The notes beneath the pieces were generated by a model. The model saw only the letters and a program-made list of their open reading frames with translations, ran no database searches and was not told where the DNA came from. DNA of 64,000 bases from contig NC_079875.1 in the NCBI RefSeq assembly GCF_029227915.1, positions 10,475,001 through 10,539,000 on the forward strand. The letters run 5' to 3'. The position numbers and the translations under genes are program-made. Source of the stretch: Hydractinia symbiolongicarpus. Lineage: Eukaryota; Cnidaria; Hydrozoa; Anthoathecata; Hydractiniidae. This document shows positions 49,201-60,700 of the stretch, piece after piece. Position 1 is the stretch's first letter; every line of letters begins with the position of its first letter.

Positions 49201-52200
49201 TACTTGCAACTCTACTTTTAGATGGGAGATTCTTCAGAAAGTACTGACATACTGTTTATAGCCTTTGTTGTAAACCACAATCTAGCATATGGAATATACA
49301 TTCGACATACCTTTATACATCAAATGGAGCGAAATGACCAGTCCCGTGCTTTACTGAACAAGCTTCCTTCGTATTATTTTAGTCATCATGAAACATTATC
49401 TGGGTATGTTATTTCTTTTTTTGATTTGTACGTTAGGATGAAGTGTGACTTCAGGCAACTCTACTATAATTAATATTGGATTATTATTTTAATTATTAAT
49501 TAATTTATACAGGTACAAAAACTTCAGCTACGCATAAAATGCATACAATAAACTTTTGTCACTGTTTCTTCTGTACCATATCAGTAAATTAGTGAGAAGA
49601 CTGAAACTGTATATGCATATATCATCCAAAAATAAGAAATAAAAATCCTTGGTGCCAAACCAAGGATTTGAGTAGTGAGGGAACTTTACAGAAATGTGAA
49701 ACAGACATAAGAGGCAATCACAAAATAAACCTATAAGCAGCAAGACATAAGCAATAAATCATGATTTAAATTTTACTAACAAAAATACTCTGCTACATCA
49801 AAGGGAAAGTGGGGCAAAAAGGATCTGATTCGCATAAATAAATCCGGCAATATAGGAACGAAAATGTTTTTTTTCTAATTTCTTCCAAATTGTTTTTCTA
49901 AAATTCACTAGACTGCAGAAACATGCAGTTGCGATTGTGTAGTTGCTTGATATAAGAAAAGCGAGGAAAAATCCACAAACATTTTTCTGGAACCAATTCA
50001 GCAAAGAAATGAAAAGACCTTGCAAGCTAAAAGATTTCTGGTATTTATATGGCATAAAACTGCAAGTTAAAGTTAAAGCAAGAACACGTTCAAAACCTGA
50101 AACAATCGTGCTCACAGTTCATAAAATTCATTTGTTGTTTCATGTCTACCTTTTTGTTATGTGCACAAACATATAATCGGATGGTGTTTGTTTTGCATCT
50201 AAATAAAATATAAAAGAATCCTGCAAATATATTTCTGAGGAATCTAGGAAAACATAAGGTGTCTATTGAACAAAAAACATGCAGGCAAGTACCAATTCAT
50301 TAAAATGATGACCCCTGTAATTAATTAACACTGAAGTAAAGCTACTCTTCCTATCACTAATATGTTGCTTGTGTATCGACTACTCTTTTGTATTAATACC
50401 CTGAGTCTGAGTTGGTAAGAGAGAATGTAGATATGTAATTCTGTCCCTTTAGAAGTGAGAAAATATATCTTAATTGGTCAGCTACAAATCTTTATGTCAA
50501 GGTTACGTTACAGCTGCATATAATTGATCGACGTCAATGTTTAAAATAAAGTTTCTGTTGCCATCAAAGCGTAGTTGTAAGTTTAAGGATAATGAATTGA
50601 AAAAGAGAGAAAATAGCTGACACATTTTGCCTAAATGGTTTTTTCCATGCAATTATCGGCAATGCATACTAATTACAAGGAATACACGTCTATACGTAAA
50701 GGTCAAGTTAGAACTTGCCTTTATACGAAAGAGCTTTTGTCCTTTTCTAATTCTTTTGGAAAGGTAACTCTTGGTTTATGAGCTATAAGCCTTGAATGTC
50801 TAGCTAATTATGCGGAATTAGGACATAACAGTTCCTAAGGGAATATTGATGGCATGAATGATAATCAGAATTCCTAAATAGTATTATTCACTTCTTGATT
50901 TTTGTTGATAATTTAAATAAAAAGCCAAAAAAAGGATTTGTTGCTAACTTCATTAAAAAAGACACGAACAATCAATTAAAACTTTTTGAACGCAATAGAC
51001 AGCAATGACAACAGCGTTAATTGTGTGAACAACATTTTATAACAAACAACTCGTCATTTTAAATTTAAATTAGCATGCCAAAAAATAGTTGCCTCTCAAC
51101 TTTCACAAATCATCGACATGAATTAGGATTTTTTTTAATGCCCCTGCATTTACCTTGGTGCTTGCTAAACGCCAATGCGAATTAATAGGGCTATATATAT
51201 GCTGAGGTTGCTACAGCTCATACCGGTTAACTGTATTAAAGATATATGGAAGTATACCCAATAAATTTGTCTATAGTTAAATAGTTAAAATACTGGACGC
51301 TTCTAGCCGGCCGAATAGTTGAGTTAAAAACATTAATACGTGTTAGACGTTTGTTGTGGTAAGTTGACAGTAGCTAGCTACGTTGACACCAAACTGCTAT
51401 GAAACATACTGACTAAAGATTAACCGGCATCTTTTAAGCTAGCTAGTCACCCCAAGAAAGAGTCAATAAAACATCTGAGAGCTATTCAGCCGTAAGTTCA
51501 ATGCAAAGATAACATATTCAAAACTTTACCACAAACACAGACAACAGCTTATCTATCGTAAATATGCCGTGTGTCAAACCAATCCCGGTTTCCGATATTC
51601 TGTTTATGAACTTCAATCCCTGGGGTTCGTCTAATTGAAATAATTCTATCCTACTGATTCAATTAACTGAGAAAATTCTATCTTAAGCAAGAATGACTAT
51701 ATATATTTTCATGACATATTAAATGCAGTTAACTAAATGCGCAACATCGTCCCAAGAGCTTGTTTGGACGGCCTGAACAAGGTTACAGCCTAAGAAGTCC
51801 TAGGGACGAGGTTGTGAAATTATGCACAAGGTTGATAAACTGACGAAAATGCAGCATGTTCTGACAAATTAAAAAAGAAATATTAAGCCCTTATACCTCC
51901 TATTGATTTAGAGCTGTACACAAAGTTGGACCATTTACTATCCTTAACGATGGCAATGAAACAGCAACAAATTACATACTGGAATTTTATCTACCATCAC
52001 TTGCTAATTTAAAGAATTTGCCCGAACCATCATTTGCTAAAAATTGTGGAGAAGTGAATGCTCTGGCTGAAGATGTGCAGAATATTAATGTAATACGATT
52101 TCAGGTAAGATGTGATATTATCTACCTTAAGGAAAGAAATTTTGGTGGGAAAAATTTTGGTGTGAAGAAATTTTGGTCTAATAAAATTTTGATGTGAAGA

Positions 52201-55200
52201 AATTTTGTTATGAAGAAATTTTGGTGTAAGGAAATTTGGTGTGAAGAAATTTGATGGGAAGTGATTTGGCAAAATTAGTAGAATTGAATTTAGCGGAAAA
52301 AACAAAAAATGAATTATTTGTGATTGACGGAGAACGAAAATGATTTATTTTGGCGAGAAATTAATTTGGTGGACTTAAGTTAAAACCGCCAAATTTTCTT
52401 CCCACCGAAATTCCTTCCCTTAAAGTATGGCTGGTAATAATAACTGCATTTAATAAAAAGTTTGCAACAAAACGTCATTTGATGTAAACTTTTAAGTACA
52501 ACTTTTTAGAATCTTTAAGACACATTACATGTTTTGTGGATTTGCGCCATGCATAAACAATATTGTCAGCTAAAAAGTGACGTCATAAAAATATTTTATT
52601 AATATTATATAATTATAAGATAATAATTTAAATAATAATGTTAGTGTTTTTTATTTGCCTAACAACAATTACGAAATCCCCAAAGAAAGTAGCTCTGGCC
52701 ACGTGATAAAGATACCCAACTATATGTGGGGCATTTTTGTGATTTGATTACCTGATGATGTGTTTGTAAGCTAACCGTTTTTAATTTAACTTATCGTTTG
52801 TGGAGACATAATTGTATTTGTGATTTAGTCACCACCATGCTTCGTTGCATTTAAATGCTAAATACAATCTTTCGCGGAAAACGGAGATCTCCAATCATAT
52901 GCCAATCAGTATCCATCACCTGACGAAACTTGTCTAGAGCTACGTTCAAAGTTTGATCTCAAAACCTTTTCGGAATGAGAATGCATCTAAGTTAATTTAA
53001 GTCGTTTCGTCACAAATAATCTAAAATTGAATGTTTCTTACCTATTAAATAGCCATTCCTTTCCTTCTTCTTCTTCTGGTGTGAGTTACTATGGGCTTAC
53101 TTCGAGTATCTTTATCATAAAAGGTTTAAAAGACACTACACATTTTTTTAATGTTCATGCACTTTTGAAACCTATACGTTGTACCTTTTTGCATGCCTCC
53201 AATGAAACGAGTGTTTTAATGACCCAATCAAATATAAAGAAAACTTCTCAAGAAGTCATGTGATTGACGTTTAGTCAATTTAGATTAGGGTATTTTGAGG
53301 ACAAACAATGTTCAAACATAATATCGTTCATAAAAATATTGGTTTGTCACCATTTATTAGTTTTCTTAGATAATTAGGACAACAGTAATTTTGTGCATTG
53401 TACTTTTTGATAATGTAGGTATATAATGTATTTGTCATTGGTTGTGCGTGACATAACATGATTTCACGTTTAGCTTCAGTATGTTGATCCTACCATGCGT
53501 AATTGTCAATTCTATTTACGATGGCATATTGGTGCCAAAGAACTCAGAACCACTCGTAAAAATATGGATTATTACGTTCATGGTCTTCTAAATTACTGCC
53601 CTTATCGAGAATGTAATTCCGCTGATAAACGTACTGAAATGGAAGAATTCCAATGGGGATTTACCATATTGGGAAGAAACAAATTAGGTAGGAAAAAATT
53701 ATTGCGGTAAGCTTTTAATCTCATTGCAGGTTGTGAGGGGGGATGGAAGGAGAAGAGAATCAGACCTTCCCAACTTTTCTTATATGTTAACACGTTATTT
53801 TGTGGTTGTCACATTGATATTTCTAAATACAAAGCAGTTATACAAAATGCTTTGGCAAAGTTGCTACCCCAGGTCACACTGAAACTAATAACAGTGTAAT
53901 GCTTTTTAAACATAACTTCAGGAAATCTGAAAGGAATTAACTCAAAAATTGATAAGCGCAAAATAGCCTAGTATGAACAGACTTAAAGAAATTTAAAAAA
54001 GAAAATATAAAACAGGTAAAACCAATGAATAATGTGTTTCTTTTGATATAAATTTTGGACACTAAAAAACGAAAGTAGTATGCAGTAGATTTTTAACAAT
54101 CATAACTTAAACTTTCCGTTGGTCGTCACAGCAGAAAATAGGATTAATCAAAATTACATGAGTTACCAAGTGCCAAACTGAATTCAAATATAGGAATGAT
54201 AAATCTGTAATGGTTACAAACAGTGGTAAAAGCCTGTATCACTACACTGCTATTTGGAATGTAAAATTTAATTTCAAAACACACATGTCTCATCCCATGC
54301 AATTATACTATACCAAAGACAATCACATTGCTCAGTTCTCTACGGTCCATCGTCTCTATAGCGCAATGGAAAATGAAACTGTGATTTTCCGAACCAACCT
54401 TGGTAGACATATAACAACAAAGTGTCCACCATGGCGCGGAGTTGAGCCAACTGCTGTAAAAATATTGGAAGGTAGCATCATTTAAGTTTACTTTATTCAT
54501 TTACTTCATATTCGATTATGATTTCATATGTTGACTTCAAAATTAGGGAATTTAATATTCTTACAAAAGTAGATTAAGAAAATCGATTAAACTTTTAAAA
54601 CACGATTACTTTTCACTCTCTGGTTTTCATATTATATTTTTCTCTCTTTCATTTTCTTGTTCCAATTTATCCATCTTGTTAAAAAAAATTACTTTCTTGT
54701 TTATGACATCAGTTTGGGATGATTATAACATTGACATGAGATCCGTACTCAAAGCAACAACTCCACTTGGTGAAACTGTTTTTGTTTGCAACCCAGGAGG
54801 CAATAAGTAAGTATCTTCATATCTTAGCTGGAATCAAGATTTCCACAAAACATTATTTCCTTGAATAATGGTGTGTTATATTTTTTTAAGAATAGTTAAA
54901 AAAGGCTGAATTAGCAATAACTTATTTTTTTTTAAATTGTTTTGCATATTTGAGTTATATATGTATGTGTCACAAACATACACAAAGTAAGTGCATAAGT
55001 TATTTAATACCTTCAGCTGTCTTAAGTAGGAAGGCCTAGAATTAAGTGGTTTCTTCTTTTTTCTAGTGGTATAAAGATTGTCTTAATATTGTTAGTTTAT
55101 TAATATTTTAGAGGAAATACATTCAACTGCTTCTATTCAAACAATAAGGGAATATCTTGGACAGGTAACTAAATAATTTTTATAAAACGCATGCATTTAT

Positions 55201-55525
55201 AAATAATTTTAAAAGGATCTGCAAGTTTTACGGTGTTATGGTTATAGCGCTGGATGCCTTAATCACTAACATTCGCGGTTACTCCACAAGTTCTGATGGA
55301 ATCTATGGCACGATGAATCGTGGCAAATATTATTTTCAGTTGAATCTAACAGGTGGTGTGCTTGGACATATCAAACCTCTCAACGATGTTGATTACAATG
55401 GTATGTCTTCACAGGAAACCAACATTCACACGCAGTCTTTCAACAATGTTGATCTGCCAACCGTTCCAATGGCAACTTTGTTTGGGTCAGATGTTCAAGG
55501 TACATTCTCAAATTTCTTTCCGTGA
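43234..55525 (+). CDS. secreted cysteine-containing protein, tandem paralog 1 (family unknown)
   Basis: Exons: 43234-43269, 43965-43995, 45919-46155, 47586-47738, 47991-48181, 49222-49403, 51912-52104, 53474-53706, 54224-54471, 54713-54806, 55112-55164, 55248-55525. All introns are GT-AG, all phases agree, and the sum is 1929 nt (642 aa). Exons 1-2 make a signal peptide (MMFQRILSAVLM-IHLVKKVEAY). Exon 3 is a Cys-rich module (CVEEDGLPIAE...C...C...NGISYNPNECRC) resembling PAN/WSC-type extracellular modules. The rest (about 540 aa) has scattered Cys, several N-glycosylation sequons and no membrane segment. I do not recognise it. The 53706 donor was chosen over one at 53688 because only it keeps phase. 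A further exon may start at 47137. The last exon could instead be spliced at 55501. Confidence 0.7.
43276..43598 (+). repeat. GAA/TTC trinucleotide array
   Basis: About 100 TTC units, with only a few interruptions (TTT near 43308 and 43545, CAT near 43581), begin within 10 bases of the splice donor of intron 1 of tandem gene 1. The coding strand is pure pyrimidine. Long open frames of polyPhe, polyLys or polyGlu here are artefacts. The paralog's intron 1 (from 57771) has no such array. Confidence 0.98.
45293..45415 (+). repeat. dispersed repeat, partner at 3138-3265
   Basis: Lies in intron 2 of tandem gene 1. It matches the 3.1-kb copy over about 125 bp. The sequence just after it (about 45425-45500) is instead shared with intron 2 of the paralog (about 59878-59950). 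Confidence 0.6.
46461..46502. repeat. perfect 19-bp-arm hairpin
   Basis: GATACGTGTAGCAACGATT and its exact complement are separated by TCCC. It lies in intron 3 of tandem gene 1, between fragments of the short dispersed repeat. Confidence 0.9.
47137..47374 (+). other. probable cassette exon of tandem gene 1
   Basis: A GTGTAG acceptor ends at 47136. Joined in phase 1 to exon 3 it reads AYIPSDLSTIFEIPGGEGYY..., contains two Cys, and stays open to a TAA at 47372-47374. To rejoin the next exon (47586) a phase-1 donor is needed. Candidates at about 47326, 47342 and 47365 are all weak. Skipping it keeps the frame (GPHVE-ELSLTLL). The homologous stretch in paralog 2 (about 63240-63380) looks decayed. 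It may be an alternative or terminal exon. Confidence 0.4.
48281..48648. mobile_element. short inverted-repeat element, mariner/pogo-like
   Basis: The left end (TAGACGTCCGTTAATTTAAA) and right end (TTCGAATTAACGGATGTCTA, then CTGTA) are imperfect inverted copies. A second inner pair contains 'TTCGAA' and 'CTAAGTCCC/GTCCCTAG'. The element lies in an intron of tandem gene 1 and has no coding frame. Related end fragments occur near 22500 and 36176. A TA target site is plausible. Confidence 0.6.
52131..52419. mobile_element. TTAA-flanked foldback element with internal minisatellite
   Basis: Ends GGAAAGAAATTTTGGTGGG and CCCACCGAAATTCCTTCCC are inverted copies with a few mismatches. TTAA flanks both sides (52127-52130 and 52420-52423). 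Inside are about eight degenerate ~17-bp units of GTGAAGAAATTTTGG. It sits 26 bp after the donor of an exon of tandem gene 1. Confidence 0.65.
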
Positions 55526-57728
55526 TGGACTCCTGGGTAAATAAGCTTTATCTTTTTATCAACAATTTATTATTCTTAATTATTTTATCATAGTATCATC
55601 ACATGGAATTTACTTTATGGTAAATGGTATTCTGAAAAAAATATTCGTGTGGGGCTTTTAAATACATAGCAAATGGGGAGACCAACATCAGTGTGAAATT
55701 CATGTGTGGGGAAACAAGAAGTAACAAGAAGTAGCTAACATTCCCGAAAAGCATTTTGCACGTTTGCAACGCGTCAAAGAAGAACCTTAGTTATACTAGA
55801 AAACACTTCTTACCATCATTATCCATGTAAAAACTTCACGAAAATAATTTTAATTTGCACAACTCCGCAGGCAATCGGTAGAACTGTATCGTATTTGCTA
55901 CAAATTTTTCGCACGTCCCTTAGAATTTGATCACACACAAAGGCAATATTATACATAGGCATATATTAGCATCTACATTGCGTTCCTCTTAATGTCGTAA
56001 AGAGTGTAGCAAATTTTATTTTAATCTTACTTAGCAATAATTTAACTGCACGTAAACATTTTTTTGTGCAGCACTTCGTCTTATTTGACAAATCTTATTT
56101 TGTAATTTACGAAGTTGTTAACAATATTTATTAAAATTTAAGACGTCTAATTTAAACTTTCTTTCTTAACAAGAGTTTTACATTGTACAGATATAAAAAT
56201 ATTAAAAAAAATGCACTGAAATAACGTGTGTATTTTTTTTCCTTATAGAGAAGATATCATCGACATCTTAATCTGTGATATGCAGTGTTTGAGATCTTAT
56301 TCCTTCTCACTTATCTTAAACAAAATCGATCATCAGATTTCCTACAACTGAAAGTAAATACTGATTTTCGTTAAGAGATATCAAGAGGTCCAAGAATTCT
56401 GTGTCGATATCCATTGTGATAGACAGTAAATTAAATCCGCTAACAAATAATCCACCAGCTGCTTTTAAACGAGCAAGGGTTGTTAAATTTCCTAAAATAA
56501 CAAATTTAAAGAACGTTGAAAATATATAAACCAGAAATGAATTGTGATACAAATATGTAGGAATACCAGTGAAACCTTCCCACAAACTAAATTACTTTTA
56601 ATATCTATAGTGTACATACGTAAATATAGTTTAGCAACGACAATGGGTTCTTCTATTAGATTTATTTTCATTTAATGTAAAAAAATAGGTAAAAAGACCA
56701 TTAGAAACTGCAACACCTCAATTCGGATAAAGCATGTGTTGTTTTTGTATGCTGAGAGCTATGGATGTATGTAAGCACTAATTTTGCTTTTCGCTTTTTT
56801 GAAGCATATAAAATAACATATAAAGATAACTTCCAAAGGAAGTTTATAATGAAATACCTATGTGTTACACGATCGGGTAAATTCTGTATGTAAACTGATT
56901 CTTCTTAATATAAATAATGAATACATATAAAACATATATTTATACTTTGATAAATGTATCAAATAATTAAAAAGTAAAGCTATATAATGAATCCTTAATA
57001 AAAACAAGGTGTTTAAAATTTTAAGCGAGAGCTTTTCGGAAAATGTTTATCATCAGTGCTATAAAGGAATATCCTAAATTCTTAGAGATATACTGTCTAT
57101 GCCATTATTATGCAGAAAAAATTATACTTGTAATAAGTTTTGCCTCAATAATTTGTCGTGTTTGCTGGATTCGGTCTACAATATTTCTAATTGTCATTCT
57201 CTTTTTTTTTTTTTTTGAGAGAGAGATTTGATTTATATGTTCAAAAAGTGACAGACTATATAACGTTTTCGTTAAGTTAAATTTTCACAAGGCGAAAATA
57301 AAGTCAAGCAACTTTACCATTGCGTGCGTTAGGCGCTAAATAGCGTTAATTGACTCAAGTTTTAGAAACAGTGTGATTGTTGAAAATTTTAGGCCGCCTT
57401 GTTGTTATTTCTTAAAAGGTTCCAACCATAGTTGTGAATTTTTCTAAAAACAATTTACTTTTTGATTTTATTAATGTCTCTAATGGAAATACTTAAATGG
57501 TATCGAACCAAAGTATCAATGTTTTTTAATTATTTATACATTGTTCTAATATGAGCTTTGCTTTAAGGTTTACGATTTTAAAGTGGGTATCAAAGCAACG
57601 TACATAGAATTAATTTAAGTTGAATAACTAAATGCTGAATCGGATGAAAGGACAAATTCATTTTTCAATAGATATGCAAAAACAAATTTTTTCACTATCA
57701 CTTCCTTCGGGACATTGGGAAGGTAAAC
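55526..57728. other. spacer between the tandem secreted genes
   Basis: 2.2 kb with no plus-strand exon found. The region from about 57580 is similar to the upstream region of gene 1 (about 43075-43190; shared 'GTCAAAGCAA-GTACAT' and 'TGAAAG-ACAAATT'). The proximal promoter was therefore duplicated with the gene. One possible minus-strand exon is listed separately. Confidence 0.5.
56316..56491 (-). other. orphan exon-like frame on minus strand
   Basis: Behind a TTATTTTAG acceptor the minus strand reads NLTTLARLKAAGGLFVSGFN, then LLSITMDIDTEFLDLLISLNEN..., and stops at TAA. Composition is protein-like. No upstream partner exon was identified. It could be a terminal exon of a small gene or a chance frame. 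Confidence 0.25.
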
Positions 57729-60700
57729 ATGGTGTTGTTTCAAAGGTGTTTTAGTGTTGTTATTTTGATGGTAAGTTTTCCCTTTTTTGCCCATGATATT
57801 CTCCGTTATTTTCTTTAACATAAAGTCATTTACGCACAATACTCTGTCCCAAAAATATAACATTAATATCAACATTTCGTTGGTATCTTGATAAAAAAAT
57901 TTCTGAAACTTAATTAAAAAAGACTACAATATAGTAAATAAAATAAATTTCAGTGCCTATTGAAAATTATTTTGGCAATAAAAATAATCTATGAATCTCA
58001 TTAATCGCCATTTACTTGGTCCTGTTTTTTGCCTAATAAAATTCACATAGGTAAATGTACAAAATTACTAAATAGTTATTAGTATTTGTTTTCAAGACTG
58101 TTATATTCTATTGCATGTTTTTTTCTTGCAGCTACATCTGGCTAGGAAAGTGAAAGCATACCGTAAGTATTAAAAATCAAAACAAAATTCTTCTTAAGAT
58201 AATAGAAAATTTTTTGGATGTTGTGTTTGTTTCTTTTACAACCTTTATGCGGTGCATTTGTTCCAAAAAACATTTTTACTCCAGCACACAAGTAATTGTT
58301 CAAAATTACAATAATTAAAGGACATTCCAGGGAGAAGTAACGTCTTTTGAAAAGTAGATTACTTTAACCCTATTCGGTCCGGGGTTTTTCTAACATACTA
58401 TGACCAGGGGGGGGGCGGATTCCGCCCCCCCCCTCAATAACTTTTCATAGGATTGTTCAAATTGAATCAAACTTGGCACACTTATAGTACGTCATAAAAG
58501 GAACAAAATGGTGGCAAAAAATTTTTGCTTGCGTCAGCACATTTTCTGTGACGTCATCAGAGGCTTGAATATTGTTAAAAATGCCACTATCTGCTTAAAA
58601 TAAAATTACTTTTGTTCTAGAGCGAATTTTTACATTCTGTTTGAAGTTTCTGAAAGCTAAATAAAATTTTTTTAACATATCTTCCGGTTTTTACATGGAT
58701 CGAATAAAAAATTGCCCGAAAATCCGTTTTCTTCCGATTTTTGGGTAAAATCCGACAAAAACGGGAAATCGGAATAGTCACGTGTCAAAATTATTCAAAA
58801 TGATTCTTCTTGATAAAACAAAGTTGTGTTGAAAGTTTCAAGTTCTAAGGATATTCCTAACAGGAGTTATTATATTTTCCCCATTATAAGCATTTCATAG
58901 AGATTTTAGGGGTAGTTTCGAGTAATGGCCAATATCAAAGCCTCTGAAAGGTATGGGACCTAAAAATTTAGCATGCAGGTGTCTAATAGATAAATGTTGA
59001 AACTCAGTAAGTATCATAGTCACATAAGAAAGAAATCAGGAGTTATTAAAAAAAACCCTCAGGGGGGGGGCGGAATCCGCCCCCCCCCCGGACCGAATAG
59101 GGTTAAGATTTATTTTACTGAATATCGTATCTAGGAGATAGAGCCATGAAGCATACAATTGTATATCAATTATTTACAGTCTGTTACGAAATCTTCTTAA
59201 AAACAAAATTTCTCGAAAGATTAGTTCGAATCATTTTGTAACTTTCATTCACCTGTTTTGTGACCAATTATTTATTAAAAAGAAACCAAATGATGTGAAA
59301 GCACACCGTAAGTGTTAAAAATTAAAACAAGATTCTTCTTAAGATAATAGGAAGTGCCTTTTTGTATTGTTTTTGTTTCAGCTCCCTTTTACAAGCCTTT
59401 ATGCAAATACGTTCGTTGCGAAAAGCTTTTTAATTGCAGCACACAATTAATAATAAAAACTTACAAAAACTCAAGTGTATTTCAGGGAGAAAACAACCCC
59501 TTTACTTTTACCTATTTTTATATCTGGGAGATAGAACAATGACACATTCAATTGTAGATCAATAATTTACTAAATATGTTAAAAGGATTTCTGACCAAAA
59601 TTAAAATATCACTTTGAAACATTTTCTAACTTTCATCTTTGAGGTTTTTTATTCACCCGTGATCAATTATTTATTGAAGCGAAACAAAAACGGTTACATC
59701 GGATTTTTTTTTGTAGACCAAAAGTCTACTCGACTGCACGTTGTTCCACAATGTATTTTTGTAACCGATGATGCAAATAAAATAACACGTATCATTTTTC
59801 CATACATGCTGTTCAAGCTTTTCTATCATAATAAAAATTACAAGCGACGCAGAAATTTCAAAACAACTGTAAGCAGCTTTTCGACACGAATGTGAGAGCT
59901 AACATGCTTTTTGATAACACTTACTAGCATGAGATTGTAGCTAATGCATATAGCAAGAACAATTAAATTCATGAAGGCGCGAAATCTCAACTTCTATACT
60001 TCTGTAGAACTTTATTAAATATACTGATATTACAATTATAGGGTGTGGACATACCTATAAGTTGTGCAAATAATAAAATCGATTAAAAATTAAGCAATAG
60101 CTAAATAGAAAGTATATTTTCTTTTTTTCGCTAGTCAGGATAAGAATTTTACTAATTATAGAGTGAAAACTTAACCAATTTTTTTTGTAGCACAATGTGT
60201 GGAGGAAGATGGACTTCCCATTGCAGAAGCATTTTCCTCGACAGGTCGATATAGTATGGTTGACTGCGTTAAAACTTGCTACCGTTACCAAATGGAAAAC
60301 AAGAGAAACTTTTACAATGGAGTTTCTTTTTATCCAAACAAGTGTAGATGCTTGGTAAACATGACAGATATCATACCCATAAGTCCAAATGGAACAAAAA
60401 CATGCTTTTTTGGACCCCATGTTGAAGGTAAGAGAATGTAACTAAGAGCAAAATGAATTTTAGGATTTTGGCAACAAACAGTTTTGAATTTAAAGCATGA
60501 TAAAGCATTCTGCAAAAAGTGTCGTTGGCTGGTTACAACTTTTACTGTAATATAAACTTGGGCAAAAATGAGACAGCAGGGTATTTTTTGCGCTTAATTG
60601 ATTTTGTAACAACACACTAATATGGGTTTCTCGTATCTGAATTCGCAATACTTCGCTATACATGGAAACGAGGCTTGAAATGGTGAAATGTAAACAAAGT

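Noticed and set aside
52030-52305. 91-aa minus-strand frame
   Set aside because: It lies across an exon of tandem gene 1 and the internal minisatellite of the TTAA element. Its repetitive HTKIF/HQNF text reflects the DNA repeat.
53688-53689. GTAGGA donor after TTAG in an exon of tandem gene 1
   Set aside because: It leaves phase 1, which brings a stop in the following exon. The GTAAGC donor at 53707 leaves phase 2 and keeps the frame.
60055-60420. 121-aa minus-strand frame
   Set aside because: Shadow of exon 3 of paralog 2. The equivalent minus frame also appears opposite exon 3 of paralog 1 only because the plus-strand exons are conserved.
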